From contig NZ_LOED01000004.1 in NCBI RefSeq assembly GCF_001562425.1, forward strand, positions 33,204 to 97,203: 64,000 nucleotides of DNA, in the 5' to 3' direction. This DNA is from Fervidicola ferrireducens. Lineage in GTDB: Bacteria; Bacillota; Thermosediminibacteria; Thermosediminibacterales; Thermosediminibacteraceae. Both the position numbers and the translations under genes were made by a program. Shown here piece after piece: positions 7,914-16,500 of this stretch. The notes beneath the pieces are model-generated. The model saw nothing but the letters and a program-made list of their open reading frames with translations, was not told the origin of the DNA and ran no database searches. Within the stretch, counting starts at the first letter, position 1, and each line of letters begins with the position of its first letter.

Positions 7914-7926
7914 AGCGATCACCTTT

Positions 7927-8313
7927 TCAGGGAAGAATTTTCAGCAAAAGTTCAAGCACCGCCATGAGGATCGGTATCGAAAGAAGCATTATTATAATTT
8001 TTGCGGCAAATTCGATTTTTGTCGCTATAGAGGAAGAACCGGCATCCCTGCAAATCTGAGCTCCAAATTCGGCCACATAGGCAATACCTATAATTTTTAG
8101 TATCGTATTTAAAAAGATAAAATCTATGTTTGCCCTCGCTGCCATGTTTTGAAGAAGACTTAAGGCCGAAGCAATTTTATTGAGCATCAAAAGAAAAACT
8201 ATGGTGCCTGCGATTATGCTAATCTGCAAGGCCATTTCTGGTCTTTCTTCTCTCAATAACACTACGAAAACCGCTGCCATCAGGCCAATTCCTACAATTT
8301 GGATAATCTCCAT
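7927..8313 (-). CDS. spoIIIAD: stage III sporulation protein AD
   Basis: Small membrane protein of the SpoIIIA complex, 128 residues with about four membrane segments. GIAYVAEFGAQICRDAG, a conserved motif of SpoIIIAD, is present near residue 75, followed by ATKIEFAAKIIIMLLSIPIL. The ATG has GGAGG just upstream. It lies between spoIIIAC and spoIIIAE in the conserved order. Confidence 0.95.
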   Translation of the reverse strand: MEIIQIVGIGLMAAVFVVLLREERPEMALQISIIAGTIVFLLMLNKIASALSLLQNMAARANIDFIFLNTILKIIGIAYVAEFGAQICRDAGSSSIATKIEFAAKIIIMLLSIPILMAVLELLLKILP

Positions 8314-8325
8314 GCCTCCATCTCC

Positions 8326-8523
8326 TCAATATAAGTGGAACATTGATTTTACATTGTCAAAAAGGCGGCTTATCAGCTGAATGACCATCATAAGTACTAT
8401 TACCACACCTACAAGAGTAGTCATTTGGGCCTGTTCCTTTCTTCCAGCTTCATCAAGGACTTTGCTCAAAATAGAGATTACTATCCCAATCCCCGCTATC
8501 TTAAATAGAACGTCTACGTCCAT
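8326..8523 (-). CDS. spoIIIAC: stage III sporulation protein AC
   Basis: A 65-residue membrane protein with two hydrophobic segments (VLFKIAGIGIVISILSKVL and TTLVGVVIVLMMVIQLISRL) joined by the typical DEAGRKEQAQM loop. Sequence and operon position are diagnostic of SpoIIIAC. It is related to SpoIIIAD and likely packs with it in the mother-cell membrane. Confidence 0.95.
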   Translation of the reverse strand: MDVDVLFKIAGIGIVISILSKVLDEAGRKEQAQMTTLVGVVIVLMMVIQLISRLFDNVKSMFHLY

Positions 8524-8551
8524 TCGATGACACCTCTCAAGATAATCTGAA

Positions 8552-9070
8552 TTAATACAACAAAAGGACCAGCGTCAGACCGGTTAAGACTCCTAAATAT
8601 TTCCATAATTTTTCGTTTTTATTTTTTTCTTCTACAGCTAAATTTTCTTGCTGCTTTAACTGAGACAGGGTCAACTTTAAATTTCTTATCTGATCTTCCT
8701 TATCCGAGGAACCGAGATATTTGCCAAAAGAAGTCAGTATTTCAAAATCAGAATCGTTGAGCGGAATTTGAGATTTGAACTCATTCAGGGAAATTTCCCA
8801 GGCCTCCGATGCCGTATATCCTTCCATTGAAAGTAAAAGTTGACGGACCTTCCTTAAAAACATAGAGATTGTTGGATCACATCTTTTGCTTACGTTGTTT
8901 AAGGCCTCAGGAAGGGGGGATTGACCGTAATCAATCTCCGTTTCGAGCATGGATAAGGCCGTTTGAAAATTTCGCAGAGCTTTAGGTCTGTGTTGGTAAT
9001 ATCCCGCCATAATAAGACCTATCATAGTGCACGAAAAAATCACCAATGCACTTCCCACCAACTTTAACAT
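8552..9070 (-). CDS. spoIIIAB: stage III sporulation protein AB
   Basis: 172 residues with one membrane helix at each end (about 3-22 and 156-172) and a helical domain between them, a fold related to the GspF platform proteins of secretion systems. The family motif ETEIDYGQSPLPEALNNV is at about residues 45-62. Its start overlaps the stop of spoIIIAA. It is expected to link the SpoIIIAA ATPase to the membrane channel. Confidence 0.94.
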   Translation of the reverse strand: MLKLVGSALVIFSCTMIGLIMAGYYQHRPKALRNFQTALSMLETEIDYGQSPLPEALNNVSKRCDPTISMFLRKVRQLLLSMEGYTASEAWEISLNEFKSQIPLNDSDFEILTSFGKYLGSSDKEDQIRNLKLTLSQLKQQENLAVEEKNKNEKLWKYLGVLTGLTLVLLLY

Positions 9071-10086
9071 TATTTAACTTCCCCCTTTTCATTTCTGTCG
9101 TAGATAATTCGAAAATCTTTTCCTTCAACCACCTTTTCTAAAGTGCCTATTCCGTTGCTAAACCCCAAAATCAGGTACCTATCGAAGAATTGGTTTTCTA
9201 TCAACTTCCGTATGGTGGGCCTTCTTTTCAAATCTTCTAAATCCGTGCCGTGGGCAGTCGTTAAAAGTTTGACGCCGGCATTTATTGCCTCTTCCAAAGC
9301 TTCCACATCTTCAGGCCTTCCAATCTCGTCGGTAGCTATTATTTCTGGAGACATAGACCTTAAAAGCATCATAATACCTCGCGCTTTCGGGCACCCGTCA
9401 AGTACGTCTGTACGTATGCCTACATCATTCTGAGGCACTCCTTCATAACAACAGGCTATTTCAGACCGCTCATCTACTACTCCGATTTTAAAACCTTTAG
9501 AGCCTAGTTTGGAACTCCCGGAACTAAGCTGCCTGATTAAATCCCTTAGCAAAGTTGTTTTACCCGCTTTGGGCGGCGATATTATCATTGTATTTAAAAA
9601 TTCGCCTTTTTCATTTATTACGAATGGAATTGTTTCGTCGGCAGCTCCCAAAATTTGCCTTGCTATTCTTATATTGAATCCGGATACATGCTTTATAGTT
9701 TTGATTCTCTCTGCTTCCATCACCACTTTTCCGACAATCCCTACCCGATGGCCCCCTTTCAAGGTAATGTAGCCGTTTTTTATCTCGTCTTCCCATGCAT
9801 AGATAGAACTTTGGCTAATCAATTGGAAAGTCTTTTCTGCGTCGTTGTCGGTTACAATATAAGCACTCTTTGGATCCTCAGTGGTTGAGCCATCGGGCGT
9901 TACCATGTAGTCAGTTCTTCCTTCGACCACCATAAGTGGTTTGCTCCGACGCAGTCGGATCTCCTCTACCTTTTCCAATTTTTCGGGCGGCAATTTAAAA
10001 AATGCGGTCCTTATAGTCGAGGGAAGTATAGGTGATATGTGTTTTTCTAATTTTTCTAGAAAGTTTTGCTCTCCTCGTCTTTGCAA
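9070..10086 (-). CDS. spoIIIAA: stage III sporulation protein AA, ATPase
   Basis: Secretion-type ATPase of the mother cell needed to keep the forespore active after engulfment. It carries the P-loop PPKAGKTT near residues 171-178, a Walker B region (PEIIATDEIGRPEDVEAL) and the conserved TTAHG near 277. The 338-residue length fits. It starts at TTG with AGGAGGGA upstream. It is the first gene of the operon and is preceded by a sigma-E-like promoter, in agreement with mother-cell expression. Confidence 0.95.
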   Translation of the reverse strand: MQRRGEQNFLEKLEKHISPILPSTIRTAFFKLPPEKLEKVEEIRLRRSKPLMVVEGRTDYMVTPDGSTTEDPKSAYIVTDNDAEKTFQLISQSSIYAWEDEIKNGYITLKGGHRVGIVGKVVMEAERIKTIKHVSGFNIRIARQILGAADETIPFVINEKGEFLNTMIISPPKAGKTTLLRDLIRQLSSGSSKLGSKGFKIGVVDERSEIACCYEGVPQNDVGIRTDVLDGCPKARGIMMLLRSMSPEIIATDEIGRPEDVEALEEAINAGVKLLTTAHGTDLEDLKRRPTIRKLIENQFFDRYLILGFSNGIGTLEKVVEGKDFRIIYDRNEKGEVK

Positions 10087-10107
10087 CCTCTTGTCCCTCC
10101 TCTTTTA

Positions 10108-10138
10108 ATTTATATTTTCTAAATCCAGGCAATATGAC
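10108..10138 (-). promoter_or_regulatory. putative sigma-E promoter of the spoIIIA operon
   Basis: GTCATATT (10131-10138) and AATATAAATT (10108-10117) on the minus strand are spaced by 13 bases and resemble the sigma-E -35 and -10 elements. They lie about 25 bases upstream of the spoIIIAA start and downstream of the terminator of the preceding gene. Sigma-E control of spoIIIA is known in Bacillus; here it is inferred. Confidence 0.45.
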
Positions 10139-10155
10139 TGGAAAAACATAAAAAA

Positions 10156-10179
10156 AAAGAGGGCTTTTTTACCCTCTTT
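10156..10179 (-). terminator. intrinsic terminator between the CD1247-like gene and spoIIIAA
   Basis: The stem AAGAGGG/CCCTCTT with a short loop is followed on the minus strand by eight T residues. It ends the efp-CD1247 transcript, so spoIIIA is transcribed separately. Confidence 0.8.
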
Positions 10180-10185
10180 TAACCT

Positions 10186-10647
10186 TCAATCGTTATTTTC
10201 CACTCTTATTTCCGCCTTGCAGTTTGGACATTCAGTTTTTCCTTCTTCATCAATCAGATCCTCGTCTATGAATATGATTTCATGGCACTTGGGACACTCG
10301 ATTTCTCGCAAATCCTCATCGAGGTCATCGTATTCATCTTCATCGTAATCTTCTTCGTAATCGTCTTCATATTCATCGTCGTAATCTTCCTCATAATCTT
10401 CGTCGAAATCATCGTCTGAATCTTCATCGCCATAAAAATCATGTTCCAGCTGGCCTAGATCTTCATCGATGCTTTCCACATATTCCTGAGTAGCTTCAGA
10501 AAACGCCCTCAGGTCATCAATTGCTTCGGCCATTTCTTCCATTACTTTTACTATTTCTATTAACAGTCGTTTTTCTTTGGACTCATCCAGGCCCAGTCCA
10601 TCGGCCAATCCTTTGAGGTATGAAACCCTCGACTTTAAATTATCCAT
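10186..10647 (-). CDS. CD1247-type acidic protein with C-terminal zinc ribbon
   Basis: A protein of 153 residues in three parts. The N-terminal helical region (SRVSYLKGLADGLGLDESKE, about 5-24, through residue 65) matches the CD1247 N-terminal domain of clostridia. Residues about 70-115 are almost only Asp, Glu and Tyr in short DEDY-like repeats. The C-terminus has two CxxC pairs (CPKC and CPNC), a zinc ribbon. The function is unknown; the acidic tract resembles nucleic-acid-mimicking tails such as that of the RNA polymerase delta subunit, but this is only an analogy. It lies 24 bases after efp. Confidence 0.8.
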   Translation of the reverse strand: MDNLKSRVSYLKGLADGLGLDESKEKRLLIEIVKVMEEMAEAIDDLRAFSEATQEYVESIDEDLGQLEHDFYGDEDSDDDFDEDYEEDYDDEYEDDYEEDYDEDEYDDLDEDLREIECPKCHEIIFIDEDLIDEEGKTECPNCKAEIRVENND

Positions 10648-10670
10648 TTTATTTCCTCCCCGTATTTTAT

Positions 10671-11228
10671 TTAGACTCGGCTTAAATACTCACCGGTCCT
10701 AGTATCTACCCTTACTACATCACCCTTTTCTATAAATAGAGGCACTTGAATTACCGCTCCGGTTTCCAAAGTTGCGGGTTTTGAACCACCAGTGGCAGTA
10801 TCACCTTTGAATCCTGGTTCGGTGTCAACCACGGTCAGTTCCACAAAAGTCGGCAATTCAACGCCAATAGGCACTCCTTCGTAAAACATTACAACTACTT
10901 CAAGGTTTTCTTTCAGATACAGTATAGCGTCACCCAGTTGTTCCTTAGTAAGAGGAATCTGTTCATAAGTCTTGGTATCCATAAAATAGTATGTATCACT
11001 AGCTTGATATAAATACTGCATAGTTTTTCTTTCTACAATCGCTCTGTTTAACCTTTCTCCCGCCCTAAAGTTCCGCTCAAAAACCTGACCCGTCTTGACA
11101 TTTTTTATTTTTGTCCTTACGAACGCCGCTCCTTTTCCGGGTTTTACATGTTGAAAATCAATGACCATATAAACTTCTCCATCAATTTCAACAGTTACAC
11201 CAGGTCTTAAATCATTGGTGGAAATCAT
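10671..11228 (-). CDS. efp: translation elongation factor P
   Basis: Relieves ribosome stalling at proline-rich sequences. The three-barrel protein starts [10 protein letters not shown] at the ATG of 11228, which has GGAGG eight bases upstream; the frame is open further upstream but without support. The tip loop PGKG with Lys32 is present, the residue that is modified in some bacteria. 185 residues is standard. It is preceded by pepP, as in Bacillus and many clostridia. Confidence 0.97.
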   Translation of the reverse strand: MISTNDLRPGVTVEIDGEVYMVIDFQHVKPGKGAAFVRTKIKNVKTGQVFERNFRAGERLNRAIVERKTMQYLYQASDTYYFMDTKTYEQIPLTKEQLGDAILYLKENLEVVVMFYEGVPIGVELPTFVELTVVDTEPGFKGDTATGGSKPATLETGAVIQVPLFIEKGDVVRVDTRTGEYLSRV

Positions 11229-11266
11229 GGCTATACCTCCATTCATTGAAATTTTATAAGTTGTTG

Positions 11267-12340
11267 TTATAAGCAAATTATATCCTTCGGCGATTGGGTT
11301 AAATTTATGCAACCATCATCAGTAACTATTACCAAATCTTCAATCCTCACTCCACCAAAACCTTCCACATAAATTCCGGGTTCAACAGTAACTACCATGC
11401 CCGGCAAAAGGCAACCATCGCCTTTTTGGCTGAGTCTTGGGCCTTCATGCACTTCTAATCCCACTCCATGACCCAGACTATGGCCGAAATTTTTGCCAAA
11501 TCCCTTTTTTTCAATAAACTCTCTTGCTATTGTATCCACCTCTTTACAAGAAACTCCTGCTTTAATATATTCCAATGCTCTTTTTTGCGCATCGAGGACT
11601 ATATTGTACATTCTTTCCTTTTCTTTATCTAACTTGCCTAAAAAAACTGTTCGAGTCATATCCGAGCAGTAGTGATTAAATTTTGCACCGAAATCTATTG
11701 TCAGAAAATCACCGGCTTCAAGTTTTCTCGCGGTAGGTTTTCCGTGCGGAAGTGAACTTCTCGGCCCTGAAGCTATTATCGTCGGGAAAGCAAGGCCATC
11801 AGCTCCGCTTTTTTTCACAAAGTATTCGATTTCAAGGGCTATGTCGTTTTCGGAAACACCCGGGCGGATATAACCTAAAATATGTGAAAAAGTCTTATCG
11901 GTAATTGATTGGGCTTGTTTTATAAAATCAAGTTCTGTTTCGTCCTTTACCGTTCTCAATTCCTCTACAAGATTCTCCGTGCTCACTATTTCGATTCCAT
12001 TAAAGAAATTTTTCATCTCTTCGTATGATTTTAACGTCAGATAGTGGCCCTCGACGGCAATCTTCTTTACCCCCATCGATATCAATTCCTGGGCAAATTT
12101 TTCATAAGGTGAAATGTTATATTTCAATTCTACTATTTCCACACCGGTTGTTTTGCTTTTTGCTTCTTCGACATAGCGAAAATCCGTAAAAACAATATTG
12201 CGTTCTTTACCTATTACGAGAAAACCTTCCCCATCGAATCCACAAAGATAATATTGGTTTTCGGGTTTAACAATCAGTATCGCATCAAAACCTTTATCTA
12301 TTAACTTTTGTCGCAAATTGCTGATTCTTGATTGATTCAT
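11267..12340 (-). CDS. pepP: Xaa-Pro aminopeptidase / dipeptidase (M24 family)
   Basis: Two-metal peptidase that removes residues from peptides with proline in the second position. The creatinase-like N-terminal domain (about 1-125) is followed by the pita-bread catalytic domain with metal ligands in [42 protein letters not shown] and RIED. The ATG at 12340 has AGGAGG nine bases upstream. It directly precedes efp, a common pairing. Confidence 0.93.
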   Translation of the reverse strand: MNQSRISNLRQKLIDKGFDAILIVKPENQYYLCGFDGEGFLVIGKERNIVFTDFRYVEEAKSKTTGVEIVELKYNISPYEKFAQELISMGVKKIAVEGHYLTLKSYEEMKNFFNGIEIVSTENLVEELRTVKDETELDFIKQAQSITDKTFSHILGYIRPGVSENDIALEIEYFVKKSGADGLAFPTIIASGPRSSLPHGKPTARKLEAGDFLTIDFGAKFNHYCSDMTRTVFLGKLDKEKERMYNIVLDAQKRALEYIKAGVSCKEVDTIAREFIEKKGFGKNFGHSLGHGVGLEVHEGPRLSQKGDGCLLPGMVVTVEPGIYVEGFGGVRIEDLVIVTDDGCINLTQSPKDIICL

Positions 12341-12445
12341 ATACGACCTCCTGAATTTTACCTTGCACAATATACATAACAAATCTCCTATTATATTACC
12401 ATATTTCCCACTATTTGAATAGGTACTTTTGAAGATGCCATTTTT

Positions 12446-12982
12446 TTAATGAGTTACATCCGGCATTGGATAATAAAAAAGATTTACCGTCAATATACTT
12501 TTCCATAAGTCAGCTTTACCTGTATATTCCATTATTACTCGACTCACCTGACTTATTCTTTCAAAACTTTCCATGCAGTTTAAAAATCTTATAAAAGAAT
12601 CTCTTTTACCTTCCAATGTGATTTCAACGGGAATAACTTTTACCTTACTTTTACCATTCTCCACAATTTCTCCAGGTTTTATGCTAAGAAGGCTAATATT
12701 TTCAGTCCTAGCCCAGCTTTCTACCTTAACAATGTAAGTAGATATTTCATCATCCGAAGGGAGTTTCACTAAACTAGTTTTAATCACTTCATCTACGCTA
12801 TCTTTATTGCTGTAAATCCCCTGCAATAGTGAAAGAACTGCTCTTTTCTGTTGCACTTCGGCTTTTGTAAGGAGGTACTTTTCTATCCATCCGTAGCCTA
12901 TTTTGAAAAAAGCAATAAATGTACAGGTTATAAAAAACAATGACAATAAAATTTTTTCACGTCGGGTCAGTTTGTTGTTCAA
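12446..12982 (-). CDS. pilO: PilO-like pilus assembly protein
   Basis: Inner-membrane assembly protein of type IV pilus / type II secretion systems. It has a single N-terminal membrane segment (ILLSLFFITCTFIAFFKIGY), a coiled stretch, and a ferredoxin-like domain (STYIVKVESWARTENISLLS, then VIPVEITLEGKRDSFIRFL) typical of PilO. The TTG start overlaps the end of pilN. It is the last gene of the pilus cluster. Confidence 0.83.
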   Translation of the reverse strand: MNNKLTRREKILLSLFFITCTFIAFFKIGYGWIEKYLLTKAEVQQKRAVLSLLQGIYSNKDSVDEVIKTSLVKLPSDDEISTYIVKVESWARTENISLLSIKPGEIVENGKSKVKVIPVEITLEGKRDSFIRFLNCMESFERISQVSRVIMEYTGKADLWKSILTVNLFYYPMPDVTH

Positions 12983-13526
12983 TCAAATCATTCCCCCGGA
13001 TGTGGAAAATTATCTCGAAGGTATAAAAATTTTTTTCCGATTCTTTTTTTATAAATCCAAGGCGCACTTTAGATATTTCATCGTTGTTTTCCTTAAGATT
13101 TTCAATCATATACGCAATAGACGAATATTCGGGGGAAATTCCCCTTATTACACCATTTCCGCCGCCATCTATATCGATAGAAGTCAAAAGCGTGCCAGGA
13201 GGAGGCGTTTCCAATATTTTTCGGAGGTACTCGGACATTATTACTCTATCTTTCAATAGTGCATTTATTATTTTCGTTCTTTCCTGTAAATCTAAATAGA
13301 GTTTTTCTGCATCCTTCCCAGAACCGAAAGAAGAACGATAAAAGAAAATAGACTTATCCAATTCTTCGAGTTCAGTTTTTAACTCTGATAACAAGGCATT
13401 ATATCTTAAGACACTAACCGTCATAAAAATAAATATAACAAGTCCCGAAAAGATAAATGACAGTTTTGTTCGTTTTTTTCTGCCAGTTTTTAAGTATTCT
13501 TCGGGAATCAGATTCAATTTGTGCAC
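12957..13526 (-). CDS. pilN: PilN-like pilus assembly protein
   Basis: Starts VHKLNLIPEEYL, the characteristic PilN beginning (KxNLIPxE) which binds PilM, followed by one membrane segment (LSFIFSGLVIFIFMTVSVL) and a periplasmic coiled-coil plus ferredoxin-like domain (GTLLTSIDIDGGGNGVIRG). The GTG at 13526 overlaps the pilM stop by one base and has GAGGAG upstream; a longer frame to 13562 is rejected. It overlaps pilO. Confidence 0.87.
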   Translation of the reverse strand: MHKLNLIPEEYLKTGRKKRTKLSFIFSGLVIFIFMTVSVLRYNALLSELKTELEELDKSIFFYRSSFGSGKDAEKLYLDLQERTKIINALLKDRVIMSEYLRKILETPPPGTLLTSIDIDGGGNGVIRGISPEYSSIAYMIENLKENNDEISKVRLGFIKKESEKNFYTFEIIFHIRGNDLIEQQTDPT

Positions 13527-14530
13527 TAGAATACTCCTCTCAAGGCATAACCTAAAGCACACGAAAATTCCATCTTATCAAAACCGCTTTTTAAATTTGG
13601 GTCTATTTCTATATTAGGAAAATCGAGCTCGTGGGCCAGGAATACTTCGATTCGCGTTTCATTGAAAAAATAGTCTTTCAACCCTAGTAGCTTTCCCCCA
13701 CCACCGGTAAAAACGGCGGTTTTTACTTCCTCACCTTTTCTTTGTTGAAAATACTTTATGCATCTAATTATCTGAAGCGTCAGATGATGAATTAAGGGGG
13801 TAAGGCATTCTTTAACTTCGTTTTGATAATTTCCGGGATTTTTTTTGATTGATTCTGCCTCAGATTCATTGAGCGAAAAGGATTTAGCTATTAACTTTGT
13901 CATGTCATCGCCGCCTGTGGGAACTGAATAAGTAAAATCTACCTTGCCGCAATCAAATAGTGTAATCTCCGTCCTTGCAGCACCAATGTCGACTACTACC
14001 AGATTATGTTCTGGAAACGAGGACTTAAATACCCGAGAAATTGAAAGTGGGTAGATATCTATGGCTTCAAGAAACAATCCCGATTCTCTTACAGAATATA
14101 AGTAACCCATTACATCGCCTTTTGACGCCGCGGCCATTAAAATTTCATAAGAATTAGTTTTGGCTTTTATTACTTCATAATCTACAACATACTCTCCATC
14201 TAATTCTTCCATTAATTCCTTCTTCTCCCAGAAAATGGCTTGTTTCAGTTCTCCAGGTCCCATTTTAGGCAATTCTATTTTTTTATAAAGCGCTCTATCA
14301 TTTGGAATACCAATCGTTATCTTCTGCTTTTTTAGATGATCTTTTAGAAGATCAAAAACCGCGATGAGGTTTTCACACCCCGCCTCTTTTGAACAGGCTC
14401 GGTTCTCCGAACGATTAGGTATAGACCATAAATTTTTTACTCTTAATTTATTTTTACATTTTTCTAATTGAACAATCTTTATAGCTCTGTTCCCTACATC
14501 AATACCGACAAATTTCGGGAGGTTAAACAT
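13526..14530 (-). CDS. pilM: PilM-like actin-fold pilus assembly protein
   Basis: Cytoplasmic actin-like ATP-binding protein that docks to PilN. The phosphate-1 motif FVGIDVGNRAIKIVQL is at the start, VVVDIGAARTEITLFDCG is the second, and VFTGGGGKLLGLKDYF the adenosine loop. 334 residues is typical. The ATG at 14530 follows GGTGA; a longer frame starts six codons earlier. It lies 11 bases after the ComFB-like gene. Confidence 0.92.
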   Translation of the reverse strand: MFNLPKFVGIDVGNRAIKIVQLEKCKNKLRVKNLWSIPNRSENRACSKEAGCENLIAVFDLLKDHLKKQKITIGIPNDRALYKKIELPKMGPGELKQAIFWEKKELMEELDGEYVVDYEVIKAKTNSYEILMAAASKGDVMGYLYSVRESGLFLEAIDIYPLSISRVFKSSFPEHNLVVVDIGAARTEITLFDCGKVDFTYSVPTGGDDMTKLIAKSFSLNESEAESIKKNPGNYQNEVKECLTPLIHHLTLQIIRCIKYFQQRKGEEVKTAVFTGGGGKLLGLKDYFFNETRIEVFLAHELDFPNIEIDPNLKSGFDKMEFSCALGYALRGVF

Positions 14531-14541
14531 GATTTCACCTT

Positions 14542-14817
14542 TCAACAATGATGCGGATTATTTCGGACAATCTCTATAGCTTTTAAAATCTCGACCACTG
14601 CATTTGTCCTGAATTGCTGATTTAAGAGTTGCGTTTTTGCAAAAACTTCGCCGCTTTCTGTGACGACATATTTAGGAGGCAAATTGTTTAATGCTATAGC
14701 CGCGATATCGTATTTACATCTTTCACAGGCACATGCATTTTTTTCTTTTATCAATCCATCCAAAAGAGAAAATACCACGTCTTCCATATAATTTTTTAAG
14801 CACAACTTCTTCCCCAT
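14542..14817 (-). CDS. ComFB-like late competence protein
   Basis: 91 residues with KNYMEDVVFSLLDGLIKE, CACERCKYDIAAIALNNLPP and KYVVTESGEVFAKTQLLNQQ, matching the ComFB domain. The Cys cluster C-x-C-x-x-C suggests metal binding. ComFB domains have been tied to cyclic-di-nucleotide binding in cyanobacteria and to competence in Bacillus. Its place between the minor pilins and pilM suggests a regulator of this pilus, which is inference. Confidence 0.82.
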   Translation of the reverse strand: MGKKLCLKNYMEDVVFSLLDGLIKEKNACACERCKYDIAAIALNNLPPKYVVTESGEVFAKTQLLNQQFRTNAVVEILKAIEIVRNNPHHC

Positions 14818-14837
14818 CTTTTCTTTCCCTCCAAAAC

Positions 14838-15314
14838 CTAAGGCTGAATACCAATTAAGGCCCCAAAGGGGGTTACCGACGTTTGGAAAGTAACGCTTCT
14901 CTCTTTCCCGGCTTTCAGTGCAACTTTTACGACCTTAGAACCCGGATTTTGTCGAAATTCGATAAAAGAAAGTTCCGCTACCGGGTTTTTCCCGCCGTTT
15001 TTTTCCCGGTACAAAGTGCCATATTCCAGGTAATAATAAACTTTGGAGTCGTCTGGCAGCCTGATTTCAATTTTGCTGTTCGATACAACCTTTACATCCT
15101 TTGCCTGTACTATCGCAATAGAAAGCCTGTTTATTGCATAACGGGCATTTTGCAGGTTCGACAGTTCTTCCCAACTTTGCCTGTATATTTTCATCCCCGA
15201 ACCAAGTAATGTATAAGATGCAACAAATAAAAGAGATAAAATAGCTGCCGATAATATCAGTTCGATAAGGGTCATTCCTTTTTCGTTTCTAAAATGTTCC
15301 GCGATACGTGACAA
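14838..15314 (-). CDS. minor pseudopilin, GspJ/PulJ-like
   Basis: A type IV pilin-like protein: short leader ending G, then MTLIELILSAAILSLLFVAS, with the conserved Glu at +5 after the prepilin cleavage site. The remaining ~120 residues form a beta-rich globular domain. The start is unclear: an ATG at 15326 overlaps the preceding gene without a ribosome-binding site, a TTG at 15314 follows GGGG, and the cleavage-site ATG is at 15275. It belongs to the pilus cluster. Confidence 0.82.
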   Translation of the reverse strand: MSRIAEHFRNEKGMTLIELILSAAILSLLFVASYTLLGSGMKIYRQSWEELSNLQNARYAINRLSIAIVQAKDVKVVSNSKIEIRLPDDSKVYYYLEYGTLYREKNGGKNPVAELSFIEFRQNPGSKVVKVALKAGKERSVTFQTSVTPFGALIGIQP

Positions 15315-15672
15315 TTCTAACCCCATTGTTATTTTTTGTTTTTACCTCCACGCTAATTTTCATCAAGGCGTCGTCAATTTTTTCAATTTTTTCGTAGATC
15401 GTAAATTCCATATCGCTCAATTCTACAGTTTCTTCGGTAAGTCCTTCTGCTTTTTGAAGTTCTTCAAAAGATAAACCTTTTATTTCTTCTATTTTCTCCT
15501 GGGCTAGTAATGTAGCCGCAGTAATCTCCTTGCTAAATTTTGACGCAAAAAGACTTTGAGCAAAAAGGCTGAGTAAAGAAGCAACAACAATCCCCAAAAT
15601 TGCAACGGCTACTGCTATTTCAACTAAAGTAAAACCTTCGTCCCCCCTAATATAGTTACGGTGCCATTTCAC
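15289..15672 (-). CDS. minor pseudopilin, GspI/PilV-like
   Basis: Leader MKWHRNYIRGDEG, then FTLVEIAVAVAILGIVVAS, the N-methylation and membrane helix of type IV pilins with Glu at +5. The short 127-residue length and AQEKIEEIKGLSFEELQKAE resemble GspI-like minor pilins that prime assembly. It starts at GTG just inside the end of the next upstream pilin gene. Confidence 0.84.
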   Translation of the reverse strand: MKWHRNYIRGDEGFTLVEIAVAVAILGIVVASLLSLFAQSLFASKFSKEITAATLLAQEKIEEIKGLSFEELQKAEGLTEETVELSDMEFTIYEKIEKIDDALMKISVEVKTKNNNGVRIVTYRGTF

Positions 15673-16105
15673 TAATTCTCACTCTTCCTGTAGCAACATT
15701 CACTATGACGTAAAGTCTCTTCTTTTGATTCTTTATAGCTACGGTGCCTCCCTGCTGTGGAGCTCCAGAAGGAGTAAATATCAATGTGTTATCAGGAAAA
15801 TTTGTCCACAAAAAAGAAATTCCTTTCGGCAAAAATACTCTTGATGACTTAAAGCCCTTAAGTATTTGATAATTATCACGCCTATATACGTCAAACAGGA
15901 TTTTGTAGTTTTCACCTTCAGACATGGCCTGCTGTTGTATAGTTCTTATATCTTGGGATAATTTTTGAGCTGCAAGCTGCAGTTTGAAATTTTCCATGAT
16001 ACCCTTTACATTAGGAAGGAGACCAAAACAAAGGACACAAAAAATCGCCGTTGCCGCTATAGTTTCTATCAAAGTAAAGCCTCTGGACGTTAATTTAATA
16101 CCCAT
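15656..16105 (-). CDS. minor pseudopilin, GspH-like
   Basis: Leader MGIKLTSRG, then FTLIETIAATAIFCVLCFG with the pilin Glu at +5. The globular region contains LAAQKLSQDIRTIQQQAMSE, the typical GspH/FimT-type helix, and ends GTVAIKNQKKRLYVIVNV. 149 residues. The ATG has GAGGTG upstream. It lies between the major pilin and GspI-like genes. Confidence 0.86.
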   Translation of the reverse strand: MGIKLTSRGFTLIETIAATAIFCVLCFGLLPNVKGIMENFKLQLAAQKLSQDIRTIQQQAMSEGENYKILFDVYRRDNYQILKGFKSSRVFLPKGISFLWTNFPDNTLIFTPSGAPQQGGTVAIKNQKKRLYVIVNVATGRVRISEMAP

Positions 16106-16127
16106 AGGTCACCTCGAAAGAGGAAAT

Positions 16128-16472
16128 TTAATTTTTAGAGCTTACGCTCAATTCGAAACTAGTACCGTCGGATGAACTGTATGTTATGACGAATTTTTCT
16201 GTCATTTTGTCCCAACTATCTTGATTTAAGTAGGTCGGGATTAAAGCTTCTTTTAAATTATTGACGTCACCTACTGGGTATTTTTCATTTGCTGTATAGT
16301 ACATTTCAAGGGCGTTTTTCAGCATGGTTTCATTGGCCTTGGCTATTTTTTGTTTCGAATCGTTTATCAAACCCGATACACTAGGAACGGTAATCGCTAA
16401 TACCAAAGTAATGATTGCTATGACTATAAGCAGCTCCAACAGCGTAAATCCCTGTTCTCCTTTATTCGCCAA
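16128..16472 (-). CDS. major type IV pilin / pseudopilin, GspG-like
   Basis: Leader MANKGEQG, then FTLLELLIVIAIITLVLAIT, a classic prepilin signal and helix, followed by ALEMYYTANEKYPVGDVNNL as in GspG/PilA major subunits. The TTG at 16472 has GAGGGGGG six bases upstream and is preferred over a TTG at 16499. About 114 residues after this start. It directly follows pilC. Confidence 0.88.
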   Translation of the reverse strand: MANKGEQGFTLLELLIVIAIITLVLAITVPSVSGLINDSKQKIAKANETMLKNALEMYYTANEKYPVGDVNNLKEALIPTYLNQDSWDKMTEKFVITYSSSDGTSFELSVSSKN

Positions 16473-16500
16473 AATTATCCCCCCCTCTTTTTCTCTCAAT

